This document shows, piece after piece, positions 7,907 to 15,819 of a DNA stretch of 16,860 nucleotides. Below the pieces are notes generated by a model, which saw only the letters and a list, made by a program, of their open reading frames with translations, ran no database searches and was not told the origin of the DNA. The stretch is taken from the NCBI GenBank assembly GCA_050123375.1, contig JASFHF010000039.1, positions 1 to 16,860 of the forward strand, written 5' to 3'. Every line of letters starts with the position of its first letter. The first letter of the stretch is position 1. Both the position numbers and the translations under genes were made by a program. This stretch comes from JASFHF01 sp050123375. GTDB lineage: Bacteria > Pseudomonadota > Gammaproteobacteria > UBA12402.

Positions 7907-8689
7907 ATGCAACTAAGAATACTTAAACCAAAACCAAAAAATCGCGCACAATTGATCAAGACGTTGCGTGCAGCTGAAAAAAATAATATCATTGATGCCA
8001 ACACTTTAAGCATGATTGAAGGCTCATTACAAATCTCCTTTTTGCAGGCGCGTGACATTATGATACCATATGCGCAAACCACTATCATTTACGACGATCA
8101 ACTATTGCAAGATCTGCTGCCGATTGTAATTGAATCAGGTCATTCACGTTTCCCAGTATTGAATCGTGGCAACAAGAAACCTATGGGAATTTTATTAGCT
8201 AAAGATTTGTTAAATTATTGCTTTAATAACAAAACTTTTAATCTTAACGATATTTTACGTTCTGCTTTCTTCATCCCGGAAAGCAAAAGATTAGATATAC
8301 TATTACAAGAATTCCGTAAAAAACGCTCACATATTGCCGTGATAATCGATGAATATGGAAATGTTGCCGGAATAATTACCATTGAAGATATTTTAGAACA
8401 AATCGTTGGAGAAATTGCTGACGAATATGATATTAACGAAAATGTTAATATCAAACAGCTGAACCAAAATGAATACACCATTAAAGCATTAACTACTATC
8501 GAAGAATTTAATGCTTATTTTCATACTAATTTTAGTAATGATGAATTTGACACGATTGGCGGTTTGATAACTCATTACTTTGGTCATTTACCAAAACGCG
8601 ACGAAAACATCACCATTGATGATCTTGGTTTTACCGTATTACATGCTGATAATAGACGCATTATATTATTACATCTAACTAGAAAATGA
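7907..8689 (+). CDS. corC: CorC/YbeX CBS-domain protein
   Basis: This is a cytoplasmic CBS-pair protein of the CorC/HlyC family, linked to magnesium/cobalt homeostasis in enterobacteria and, for YbeX, to ribosome metabolism. Two CBS motifs span about residues 45-165 (RDIMIPYAQTTII, SGHSRFPVLNRG, GILLAKDLL, HIAVIIDEYGNVAGIITIEDILEQIVGEI). A CorC_HlyC domain follows at about 180-255 (DTIGGLITHYFGHLPKRDE). At 260 residues it is shorter than E. coli YbeX (292); both ends are trimmed. The start lies just beyond the composite palindrome and has no clear Shine-Dalgarno. It belongs to the phoH-ybeY-corC set; sohB follows 15 bases later. Confidence 0.94.
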   Translation: MQLRILKPKPKNRAQLIKTLRAAEKNNIIDANTLSMIEGSLQISFLQARDIMIPYAQTTIIYDDQLLQDLLPIVIESGHSRFPVLNRGNKKPMGILLAKDLLNYCFNNKTFNLNDILRSAFFIPESKRLDILLQEFRKKRSHIAVIIDEYGNVAGIITIEDILEQIVGEIADEYDINENVNIKQLNQNEYTIKALTTIEEFNAYFHTNFSNDEFDTIGGLITHYFGHLPKRDENITIDDLGFTVLHADNRRIILLHLTRK

Positions 8690-8704
8690 TTGGAGACTAA
8701 ACAT

Positions 8705-9709
8705 ATGATTGATGCCTTAATTAATCTCGGAGTTTTTGCAGTGCAAACTATTATAATTATCGCAGCAATTTTGATTATAATTGCTGGTATTGCCGCCATC
8801 ATCTGCAAAGATAAACTGAAAGAAAAAACTAAAATTAAATTACGCAAATTAAACAAATACTATCAAGAATTAGCTGATACTATTAACAAAGAAATTTTGC
8901 CAAAAACAGAATATAAAAAGCAAAAAAAAATCAGCAAAAAACAAAAAAAACCACCCAAAGAACAGTCCCGTATTTTCGTGCTTAGTTTTTTAGGCGACAT
9001 AAAAGCATCTGCAGTAAAATCATTGCGTGAAGAAGTTACCGCGATTTTAAATGTCGCAAAACCTCGCGATAAAGTTTTAGTAAAAATAGAAAGCGGCGGC
9101 GGCGTGGTACATGGTTATGGACTGGGCGCTTCGCAATTACAACGCATTAAAGATGCTGGAATTGAACTAATAACTTCAGTTGATAAAGTTGCCGCCAGCG
9201 GTGGCTATATGATGGCTGCAACCGCTGATAAAATTATTGCTGCACCTTTTGCAATTCTGGGTTCGATTGGAGTAATCGCACAACTGCCAAACTTTCATCG
9301 TTTTTTAAAAAAACACGATGTTGATTTTGAACAAATTACTGCTGGAGAATACAAACGCACCTTAACTTTATTTGGCGAAAATACTTCTGGCGGGCGCGAT
9401 AAATTGAAAGAAGAAGTCGAAGACATTCATACACTATTTAAAGATTTTATTAAACAAAACCGCCCGAAAGTTGACATAGACAAAGTAGCTACGGGTGAAT
9501 ACTGGTTTGCTAAACGCGCCATTGATTTAAATTTAGTCGACGAATTAACTACTAGCGATGATTATTTATTAAAAGCGAGCAAACAAGCTGCAATATTTGA
9601 AATTACCTATAAAAAGAAAAAGAAAATCCATGAAAAATTTATGCATGGAATACAGATTATCACAAACCAATTAACATCACTTTTACAGAAAAAAACTACG
9701 TTGTATTAA
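8705..9709 (+). CDS. sohB: SohB/SppA-type inner-membrane serine protease (S49)
   Basis: SohB is an S49 family peptidase related to signal peptide peptidase A, anchored in the inner membrane. The ATG at 8705 has GGAG at 8692-8695, nine bases upstream; an upstream in-frame TTG at 8690 is less likely. The product is 334 residues. A single strongly hydrophobic segment lies at about residues 7-33, then a lysine-rich linker (about 36-87), then the protease domain. The likely nucleophile is Ser165 in KVAASGGYMMA and the general base Lys217 in AGEYKRTLTLFGEN, as in the SppA Ser/Lys dyad. It ends the phoH-ybeY-corC run, at the place lnt holds in E. coli. It converges with the RCC1 gene 77 bases on. 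Confidence 0.92.
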   Translation: MIDALINLGVFAVQTIIIIAAILIIIAGIAAIICKDKLKEKTKIKLRKLNKYYQELADTINKEILPKTEYKKQKKISKKQKKPPKEQSRIFVLSFLGDIKASAVKSLREEVTAILNVAKPRDKVLVKIESGGGVVHGYGLGASQLQRIKDAGIELITSVDKVAASGGYMMAATADKIIAAPFAILGSIGVIAQLPNFHRFLKKHDVDFEQITAGEYKRTLTLFGENTSGGRDKLKEEVEDIHTLFKDFIKQNRPKVDIDKVATGEYWFAKRAIDLNLVDELTTSDDYLLKASKQAAIFEITYKKKKKIHEKFMHGIQIITNQLTSLLQKKTTLY

Positions 9710-9786
9710 AAAGCGACATCTAATTTTTCAAATGGCTGCCTTTTGCTTAGGCAAAATTCACCTGGATTTAAAATTTCTAGCCAGAT

Positions 9787-11964
9787 TTATTTGCCCATGA
9801 GTCTTTTGTTATATGAATTGTATCTCAATTCTATATTCATCATGGCTCTTATTCTTTTATTCGGATCAGCTTCCACTATTTTTTGTTTATTCATCATATA
9901 AAGTAATTTTCTAATCTGATCTTTATCTTGCGGTTCCTTTGCTTTATTTATCAATTTTTTTATCTTTTCTTCCAGATTCTTCTGCCCGGAGAAGAATAGA
10001 GTTGGCGTTGTAGACATAATCTGACGCTCATTACACAACTGCTGCATAAACCAATTATTCCCCCAATAGAAATATTTATTATTTTTCGTTTTTATAAAAA
10101 CAGCTCTGTTTCCGACATGAAACTCCACTACACCACCATTTTCACTGGAAATCTTATTTAATCCATCATGGGGAACTGGACGATTGTTCACTATTTGGTT
10201 GTGTTCAAGACCAAGCTTCTCACTATTACCTCCCCAGCAAAACCATTTATTATTTTTCGTTTTTATAAAAATAACTCTTTCTCCAACGTGAAATTTCACT
10301 ATACCACCGTTTTTACTGGAAATCTTATTTAATCCATCATGGGGAACTGGACGATTGTTCACTATTTGGTTGTGTCCAAGACCAAGCTTACCATTGTCAT
10401 TATTTCCCCAGCAGAACCATTTATTATTTTTCGTTTTTACAAAAACAGCTTTGTCTCCGGCATGAAACTCCACTACACCACCGTTTTTACTGGAAATCTT
10501 ATTTAATTCATTATGCGGAACCGGCTTGTTTTTATCTTGGGTGTGTCCAAGACCAAGCTCACCATTGTAATTATTTCCCCAGCAGAACCATTTATTATTT
10601 TTCATTTTTATAAAAACAAAGGCTCCTCCAATATGAAATTTCACTATACCTCCGTTTTCACTGGAAATCCTATTTAATTTATCATGTGAAACCCACACAT
10701 TTTCTTTATATTGGGTATGTCGTCCAAGACCAAGCTTACCATAGATATTATCTCCCCAGCAAAACCATTTATTATTTTTCGTTTTTATAAAAACAGAGGC
10801 TTCTCCAACATAAAACTCCACTACATCACCGTTTTTACTGGAAATCTTATTTAATTCATTATGTAAAACCAAATTATTGCTTCCATTGTGAATTAGAATT
10901 TTATAAGCCCCAACATGAAATGTAAACGCTGGATATGTATTTAATATTTTTTTTAATTTATTGAGTTTGAACTTCTTTATTGGGAAAGTACCATCAGCCA
11001 TTATTTTTTTAACTATATATTTATGCTTTGGCTGTAGCTCTAATTTCTTTTTAGCGGGGTTTTTGTTAGCAATGAACCAAAACTCTCCATTTTTAGAATA
11101 TACAGCAACTGCTAAACCCTTCTTTTTTTTACGTCTGTTGATATAGGAATGCGCTTTTTCTTCATTAAACATCAAAGTAAGAGTATAGGAAAATTTAGCC
11201 AAAACAAACAAAGGGGATAAATTCAAAGTTCTTTCTGGTATTCCATTAATACTACTACTGTCAATACCAAAAACACAATTTCTAATACTACTATCGTCAA
11301 TACCAAAAACACAACTTCGATTACTGGACACACGAATATATTTGTGATTTTTTTCTTTCTTTTTATAAATATTTTCATTGGCAAGTCTTATTGCGTCAAT
11401 TAAGCTATCAACGTCATTCTTATTAATTGTGGTTTTGGAATTATAATTGTTCATTATTTCATTGATACAGCACGCCAGAAATAACAAATAATAACAACTC
11501 TTGTTAACAAAAAAATTATTCGGTAACATAGAAATAACTTGCATCATATTTTCTTCGGTGTGCTTATGATTTTTTGATATCACACAAACTTCAATATTAG
11601 CCAATCCTCTTAAATCAGATATATATTTGCTGTCTTCAGAACAAAAAACCTTTTTTTTAACTCCTCTTATAAAGAAACAGTCGCTATAATTACCTAATGG
11701 TGTACGCAAAAAAACGACAATATTTTGATTGATATTTTTTATCTTCTTTAAATTTTTTTTCAGAAATTCAAACGAATCGACACTTTTAACACGAAAAGAA
11801 TAATTTTTAAAACTGGAAGAAAAAGCCTTAACTAAGTTTAGTTTTTCTTTAGTAGTCAGATACTCTGCAACTACAGTAAAAACATCAATCACGTATAACA
11901 CCAGAGACATCAAATTCAGAGGCTTTTCTTTTCTTTTCTTCTTTTTGTTGGATGTTATAAACAT
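9787..11964 (-). CDS. RCC1-like tandem-repeat protein, candidate effector
   Basis: A 725-residue protein with a eukaryotic-like C-terminal half. Five RCC1-type repeats of 57-59 residues lie at about 364-660, each built as KISSKNGGVVEFHVG...FIKTKNNKWFCWGNN..GKLGLG...NRPVPH. A degenerate copy precedes them (FTFHVGAYKILIHNG). In RCC1 proteins such units form beta-propeller blades; Legionella RCC1 effectors such as LegG1 act on the Ran GTPase of the host. Residues 16-56 have an F-box-like spacing (VFTVVAEYLTTKEKLNLVKAF), which is tentative. Residues 217-241 hold a duplicated CVFGID(D/S)SSI unit. No signal peptide is seen. The protein is rich in Lys and Asn, and its DNA is AT-rich compared with radA. 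It stands alone between convergent sohB and upstream radA. The start may be leaderless; Met19 is an alternative. Function and secretion are inference. Confidence 0.8.
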   Translation of the reverse strand: MFITSNKKKKRKEKPLNLMSLVLYVIDVFTVVAEYLTTKEKLNLVKAFSSSFKNYSFRVKSVDSFEFLKKNLKKIKNINQNIVVFLRTPLGNYSDCFFIRGVKKKVFCSEDSKYISDLRGLANIEVCVISKNHKHTEENMMQVISMLPNNFFVNKSCYYLLFLACCINEIMNNYNSKTTINKNDVDSLIDAIRLANENIYKKKEKNHKYIRVSSNRSCVFGIDDSSIRNCVFGIDSSSINGIPERTLNLSPLFVLAKFSYTLTLMFNEEKAHSYINRRKKKKGLAVAVYSKNGEFWFIANKNPAKKKLELQPKHKYIVKKIMADGTFPIKKFKLNKLKKILNTYPAFTFHVGAYKILIHNGSNNLVLHNELNKISSKNGDVVEFYVGEASVFIKTKNNKWFCWGDNIYGKLGLGRHTQYKENVWVSHDKLNRISSENGGIVKFHIGGAFVFIKMKNNKWFCWGNNYNGELGLGHTQDKNKPVPHNELNKISSKNGGVVEFHAGDKAVFVKTKNNKWFCWGNNDNGKLGLGHNQIVNNRPVPHDGLNKISSKNGGIVKFHVGERVIFIKTKNNKWFCWGGNSEKLGLEHNQIVNNRPVPHDGLNKISSENGGVVEFHVGNRAVFIKTKNNKYFYWGNNWFMQQLCNERQIMSTTPTLFFSGQKNLEEKIKKLINKAKEPQDKDQIRKLLYMMNKQKIVEADPNKRIRAMMNIELRYNSYNKRLMGK
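10075..10790. repeat. About 171-177-base tandem repeats encoding the RCC1 blades
   Basis: The marker ATTTTTC(G/A) recurs at 10081, 10252, 10426, 10597 and 10774, giving spacings of 171, 174, 171 and 177 bases. Adjacent units are nearly identical as DNA: 10150-10216 and 10321-10387 differ at one base by eye. That points to recent duplication or gene conversion. The marked span runs from the first to the last marker; the repeated units extend a little beyond it. Confidence 0.85.
11247..11318. repeat. 36-base direct tandem duplication in the RCC1 gene
   Basis: TAATACTACTA(CTG/TCG)TCAATACC... starts at 11247 and again at 11283, with a few mismatches. It encodes two 12-residue units (CVFGIDDSSIRN and CVFGIDSSSING) in the linker between the N-terminal region and the repeat domain. 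Confidence 0.75.
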
Positions 11965-11970
11965 ATATTT

Positions 11971-11979
11971 ATATTAGCA
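11971..11979 (-). promoter_or_regulatory. Possible extended -10 for the RCC1 gene
   Basis: On the minus strand TGCTAATAT is an extended -10 match (TGn plus TAATAT). It ends six bases before the ATG at 11964, so transcription would begin at about the A of the start codon and give a leaderless message. No convincing -35 hexamer stands 16-18 bases upstream. No Shine-Dalgarno precedes this ATG. Tentative. Confidence 0.3.
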
Positions 11980-12119
11980 CACCTGCATAATTTTGCTTGC
12001 ATTTAGATAAGTTTTTTCAATTTTTTAATTAGCGGCTTTATTCATCACATAACATGAGCTTTGTCTAAGCGGATTATAAGATATTGAAATAATAGCTCTT
12101 TTGTGATTTTTTACCCGAA

Positions 12120-13481
12120 TTAAAGAGCAACCACCGCTTCACGCAAATATTTAACAGGAATAATTTTTATTTCTTTGAATTTTTCTTTTGGCGCATTAGC
12201 ACTTGGAATAATTGCGCGCTTAAAACCATGTTTGGCTGCTTCACGCAGGCGTTCTAAACCATTTTGTACAGGCCGGATTTCGCCACCCAAACCAACTTCT
12301 CCAAAAATCACTAAATCCGTCGGCAATGGCTTGTTTTTTAAACTGGAAATAATTGACAATAAAATCGGCAAATCAACTGCAGTTTCCAAAATCCGCATAC
12401 CGCCAACCACATTAACAAAAACATCCTGATCATAAGTTGCAATGCCGCCATGCCGATGCAAAACTGCTAATAACATCGCCAAACGATTATATTCTAAACC
12501 AACTGTAACTCTGCGCGGATTTGCCAAATGACTTTGATCAGCTAACGCCTGAATTTCAACCAACATTGGCCTACTACCTTCCCAAGTAACCATAACGCTG
12601 CTGCCTGCGCCAGGTGTCTCAGCACGTGATAAAAAAATCGCCGAAGGATTACTTACTTCACGCAGCCCTTTATCTAACATTGCAAACACACCTAATTCGT
12701 TCACCGCACCAAAACGATTTTTTACTGCACGCAAAATTCGCAAACGGCTATTACGATCTCCTTCAAAATATAATACCGTATCAACCATGTGTTCTAATAC
12801 GCGCGGACCCGCAATTGCGCCTTCTTTGGTAACATGACCAACCAAAATAAGTGCTGTGCCAGTTTGTTTGGCAAATTGCACCAATTTGGCCGCACTCTCA
12901 CGTACCTGGCTAACCGCACCAGGAGCAGATGAAACATTTTCAGTAAACATTGTTTGAATGGAATCAATTACTAAAATACATGGTTGTTCTTGTTGTGCCA
13001 CAGATAAAATTCTTTCAACATTAGTATCGGCCAATAATTTAAGTGAATCTTCAGGTAGCTTTAAACGCTTGGCTCTTAAAGTTATTTGCTGCAAAGATTC
13101 CTCTCCACTGACATACAAAGATGGTATTGGATGATGTGCTGTCATCCGGCACAAAGTTTGCAATAATAAAGTTGACTTACCAATACCAGGATCACCGCCA
13201 ATCAAAATAACTGATCCAGAAACCAATCCTCCGCCTAAAACCCGATCTAATTCGCTGGAACTAGTTGCAATTCGCGGAGTTTGCTGCAAAGATACCGCTG
13301 ACAAAACGGTGGCGCTACTGAAATTTTTGGAAGAAAATTTTAGATCACGCGGATGACTGCTAACAGCAAGAGATTCTTCAGTAATACTATTCCAGGTACC
13401 ACAATCCGTGCATTGCCCAGCCCACTTAGGAAATTGGGCGCCGCATTTACTGCAAGCATAAATAGTTTTTAGTTTTGGCAT
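12120..13481 (-). CDS. radA: DNA repair protein RadA/Sms
   Basis: RadA is a RecA-related, DnaB-like ATPase that drives branch migration and D-loop extension in homologous recombination; in transformable bacteria it helps integrate incoming DNA. The N-terminal zinc finger has Cys10, Cys13, Cys24 and Cys27 (CSKC...CTDC). Walker A is GGDPGIGKS (95-103) and Walker B ILVIDSIQT (169-177). The RadA signature KNRFG is at 254-258. A Lon-protease-like domain fills the C-terminus (about 280-453). At 453 residues it is of normal length. It sits alone on the minus strand, 155 bases upstream of the RCC1 gene. Together with dprA it means two transformation-related recombination genes lie in the window, though not adjacent. 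Confidence 0.97.
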   Translation of the reverse strand: MPKLKTIYACSKCGAQFPKWAGQCTDCGTWNSITEESLAVSSHPRDLKFSSKNFSSATVLSAVSLQQTPRIATSSSELDRVLGGGLVSGSVILIGGDPGIGKSTLLLQTLCRMTAHHPIPSLYVSGEESLQQITLRAKRLKLPEDSLKLLADTNVERILSVAQQEQPCILVIDSIQTMFTENVSSAPGAVSQVRESAAKLVQFAKQTGTALILVGHVTKEGAIAGPRVLEHMVDTVLYFEGDRNSRLRILRAVKNRFGAVNELGVFAMLDKGLREVSNPSAIFLSRAETPGAGSSVMVTWEGSRPMLVEIQALADQSHLANPRRVTVGLEYNRLAMLLAVLHRHGGIATYDQDVFVNVVGGMRILETAVDLPILLSIISSLKNKPLPTDLVIFGEVGLGGEIRPVQNGLERLREAAKHGFKRAIIPSANAPKEKFKEIKIIPVKYLREAVVAL

Positions 13482-13611
13482 GGTATATACTCATTACACT
13501 GCAAGGTGCAGGATTTATAACTGACAAATTACTTATTAAATTTTTGTGGCAGCTACCGCGCATGCAAGTTACTTGTTCTTTTTTAGTCATCTTCATGCTT
13601 GCTGACTAGTG

Positions 13612-13640
13612 ATTTTACAAAAACAAACAAGTTGTAAAAT
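13612..13640. repeat. 9-bp stem inverted repeat in the radA/lipoprotein spacer
   Basis: ATTTTACAA (13612-13620) pairs with TTGTAAAAT (13632-13640) around an 11-base loop. It lies 45 bases past the lipoprotein stop and 130 bases before the radA start. It may be a weak transcript-end structure or an operator; no typical U-tract follows. Nothing else is clear in the 203-base spacer. Confidence 0.4.
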
Positions 13641-13684
13641 TCCAGGTTCAAATTTAACACCAAATCATTAGTATTGCTATATAC

Positions 13685-14137
13685 TTAATTTACCGCTTTC
13701 CACTTGCCATTTATACGGCAAGCTTTTCCGTGAACATAGCTTTGTTTGCCATTTATCCAGGCTTTCATCACATATTTACGGCAAGGATATTTTTTCACAT
13801 AATAAGTCTCTGTCGGAGTTACCGCATATTGGTGCCGAGTATCAGGGTTACGCCAGCTAGTTGTTTGATTAGTTGGCGTTTTTTCTAATACTTGTGCCAT
13901 TCTCATTTGATCAACTTTATCCATACTGTGACCAATTTGTCCGCCAATAAATCCGCCAACAACTGCTCCAGCTACAGCAGCAGCGACTCGTCCACTACCG
14001 CTGCCAAATTGACTACCCAACAAGCCGCCAATTGCACCGCCGGTTAAGACACCAACATCCTGCTTGCTCATATTATCACAGCCCACTAAGCATAATGACA
14101 AAACTCCAAGCACCGCAACAGCTATAATTTTTTTCAT
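13685..14137 (-). CDS. 17 kDa surface antigen-like glycine-zipper lipoprotein
   Basis: A 150-residue envelope lipoprotein of the Rickettsia 17 kDa antigen / glycine-zipper 2TM type. The signal peptide MKKIIAVAVLGVLSLCLVGC ends in an LVGC lipobox, giving lipidated Cys20. A glycine zipper follows at about 31-70 (GGAIGGLLGSQFG... and GAVVGGFIGGQIGHSMD). The C-terminal module has two Cys residues (YPCRKY and GKACRING) and ends in WKAVN. The residue after the lipidated Cys is Asp, which in enterobacteria would favour inner-membrane retention by the +2 rule; the rule may not hold here. The ATG has GAGG eight bases upstream. Probable role: envelope integrity or surface exposure. No partner gene is adjacent; the hydrolase gene lies 59 bases upstream. 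Confidence 0.9.
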   Translation of the reverse strand: MKKIIAVAVLGVLSLCLVGCDNMSKQDVGVLTGGAIGGLLGSQFGSGSGRVAAAVAGAVVGGFIGGQIGHSMDKVDQMRMAQVLEKTPTNQTTSWRNPDTRHQYAVTPTETYYVKKYPCRKYVMKAWINGKQSYVHGKACRINGKWKAVN

Positions 14138-14196
14138 AATTTCAACCTCGCTTTATATAAAACCTCTACAAATCATAACTTAAGATTATAGTATTA

Positions 14197-14970
14197 TCAA
14201 TCCAATCCCCCAGCAAATTTATGAATTGTTGGCCAATAATTTTTATCTGCCACCCAAAACAAATCATTATGATCAGCATTTTGCACCCACAAATACTGCT
14301 TTGGTGTTTTAATCACCTGATATAATTTATATCCATGCCAAAAAGGCACTACTGTATCATTAATTGCATGAATAACTAATACTGGACAACGTACTTGCTT
14401 AATTTTTCTCAGATTATTAAACTTATCAAACGGCAACACAGGAATTCTAGTTAGCACACGAAATGCTGTGACAAATGCACTTTCAACGATTAATCCTGCA
14501 ACCGGTTTACGCGCTGCCAAGTCAATCGCTAATGCGGCACCCAATGATCTGCCAAACACAACAATATGTTTCGGCGCTACATGCAGATTATTCACCAAAT
14601 AATCATACGCGGCATTAGCATCTGCATACGCACGGCTTTCAGTCGGCCGGCCTTTACTTGTGCCATACCCGCGATAGTCATAGGAAAACACAGAAAACCC
14701 CTGTGCATTTAAGTCTTGTAAAAACGGCAAAATATAACCTAAATCCTCTGCATTGCCGTGACTAAACAAAATTGTATATTTAGCATGTACATTAGGTAAA
14801 TACACCGCGGAAATTCTTACACCATCTTTAGTAGTTAATTTAATTACATCATTAGTATCAATATAACCAGACAATGGCGGCAAAAAAATCATTTGATCAG
14901 CAAAAAAATAAGCAAAAATTAAAAAAAGCAAATAAATTGCAACAACAAAAATAATTAACGATTTTAACAT
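14197..14970 (-). CDS. Membrane-anchored alpha/beta hydrolase (ABHD13/Bem46-like)
   Basis: A 257-residue serine hydrolase. An N-terminal hydrophobic anchor spans about residues 4-24. The oxyanion region is FSHGNAEDLG (69-78). The nucleophile elbow GRSLG gives Ser142, with Asp205 in INDTVVPF and His234 in NADHNDLF completing the triad. This pattern fits the Bem46/ABHD13/ABHD17 group, so a membrane-associated esterase or thioesterase is likely; the substrate is unknown. The chosen start is the ATG at 14970, with GGAG (14976-14979) five bases upstream. The frame is open to 15012, but that extension lies inside the upstream gene and has no ribosome-binding site. It overlaps the DUF72 gene by seven bases (ATGTTAA), so the two are probably co-translated. 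Confidence 0.88.
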   Translation of the reverse strand: MLKSLIIFVVAIYLLFLIFAYFFADQMIFLPPLSGYIDTNDVIKLTTKDGVRISAVYLPNVHAKYTILFSHGNAEDLGYILPFLQDLNAQGFSVFSYDYRGYGTSKGRPTESRAYADANAAYDYLVNNLHVAPKHIVVFGRSLGAALAIDLAARKPVAGLIVESAFVTAFRVLTRIPVLPFDKFNNLRKIKQVRCPVLVIHAINDTVVPFWHGYKLYQVIKTPKQYLWVQNADHNDLFWVADKNYWPTIHKFAGGLD

Positions 14971-15695
14971 AATATCTCCATTAAGCGTATGGCATTTTTC
15001 GGCGCATAACAAGCATAATCATTATTAAAAAAAATATAAACTTTTTTCGCGCCCTGTTTTTTCATTTTGCGTGCTAATTTGGCAATGTTTTTCAACTCAG
15101 CTAACGAGTAATTATATTCATACCATTTCTTATGACCGTGCAGTCGAATATATGCAATATCTGACGTTACCCAATCTAACAATTCAGTATCTGGTGAATC
15201 AGCGCTGCAGAAAGTAACTTTCAATTCAAACAATAATTCTCTTACTTCATCAGTAAACCACTTTGGATCACGAAATTCAACCGCAACTTTTTGGGGATCA
15301 TCAAAACACAATAATGCCTGTTTGAGACGCGCAACATCATAACGTATATTAGGCGGCAACTGCAGTAACAATAATTCACATTTGTTTTCTAAGATAGAAG
15401 CAGAACGACAAAACCGCTGAATTTCTGATTTAACGTTAATTAAACGTTTACGATGGGTGATAATCCTCGGAACTTTTAATACATATTTAAAATTTTCTGA
15501 TGTTTGCTGGTACCATTTTCGATACACCTTATCAGCGAAAAAATGATAAAAAGTTGCATTAATTTCAACCGTTGAAAAAATTTTTAAATAATAATCAAAC
15601 CATTTGTTTTTTGGAATATCATCTGGATAAAAACAATCGCCCCAATGCTGATAACTCCACCCCGAAGTACCGACTAAAAATTCCTTTTTACTCAT
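14964..15695 (-). CDS. DUF72 (YecE-like) TIM-barrel protein
   Basis: A 243-residue DUF72 family protein, predicted TIM-barrel fold. Its role is not established. The N-terminal signature LVGTSGWSYQHWGDCFYP is typical, followed by STVEINATFYHFF, YVLKVPRIITH, LLLQLPPNIRYD, VAVEFRDPKWF and IAYIRLHGHKKWYEY. The C-terminal YIFFNNDYACYAPKNA corresponds to the FNN...A.NA segment conserved in the family. The ATG at 15695 has only a weak TAGG upstream. It heads a two-gene unit with the overlapping hydrolase. A 24-base perfect palindrome lies 22 bases upstream of the start. Confidence 0.92.
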   Translation of the reverse strand: MSKKEFLVGTSGWSYQHWGDCFYPDDIPKNKWFDYYLKIFSTVEINATFYHFFADKVYRKWYQQTSENFKYVLKVPRIITHRKRLINVKSEIQRFCRSASILENKCELLLLQLPPNIRYDVARLKQALLCFDDPQKVAVEFRDPKWFTDEVRELLFELKVTFCSADSPDTELLDWVTSDIAYIRLHGHKKWYEYNYSLAELKNIAKLARKMKKQGAKKVYIFFNNDYACYAPKNAIRLMEILC

Positions 15696-15716
15696 TTGCT
15701 AACCTATTAAGTAGTT

Positions 15717-15740
15717 GCACAATATTTTAAAATATTGTGC
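15717..15740. repeat. 24-base perfect palindrome
   Basis: GCACAATATTTT followed by its exact reverse complement AAAATATTGTGC. It lies between the toxin-gene remnant and the DUF72 gene. A loopless palindrome of this kind suits a dimeric repressor site for the DUF72-hydrolase unit. It could also be a weak transcript end for the remnant gene, but no U-tract follows. Confidence 0.6.
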
Positions 15741-15819
15741 CCGCGCCTCGTAACCCCGCAAAATAATTCATACGTAATCGTATCAGCATATGCAGCAACA
15801 TGCTCAATAAGCAAATTTT

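Noticed and set aside
9722..9765. Terminator between sohB and the RCC1 gene (TGCC...GGCA)
   Set aside because: A 4-bp stem with a nine-base loop and no proper T-run is too weak to call, though a terminator is expected between convergent genes.
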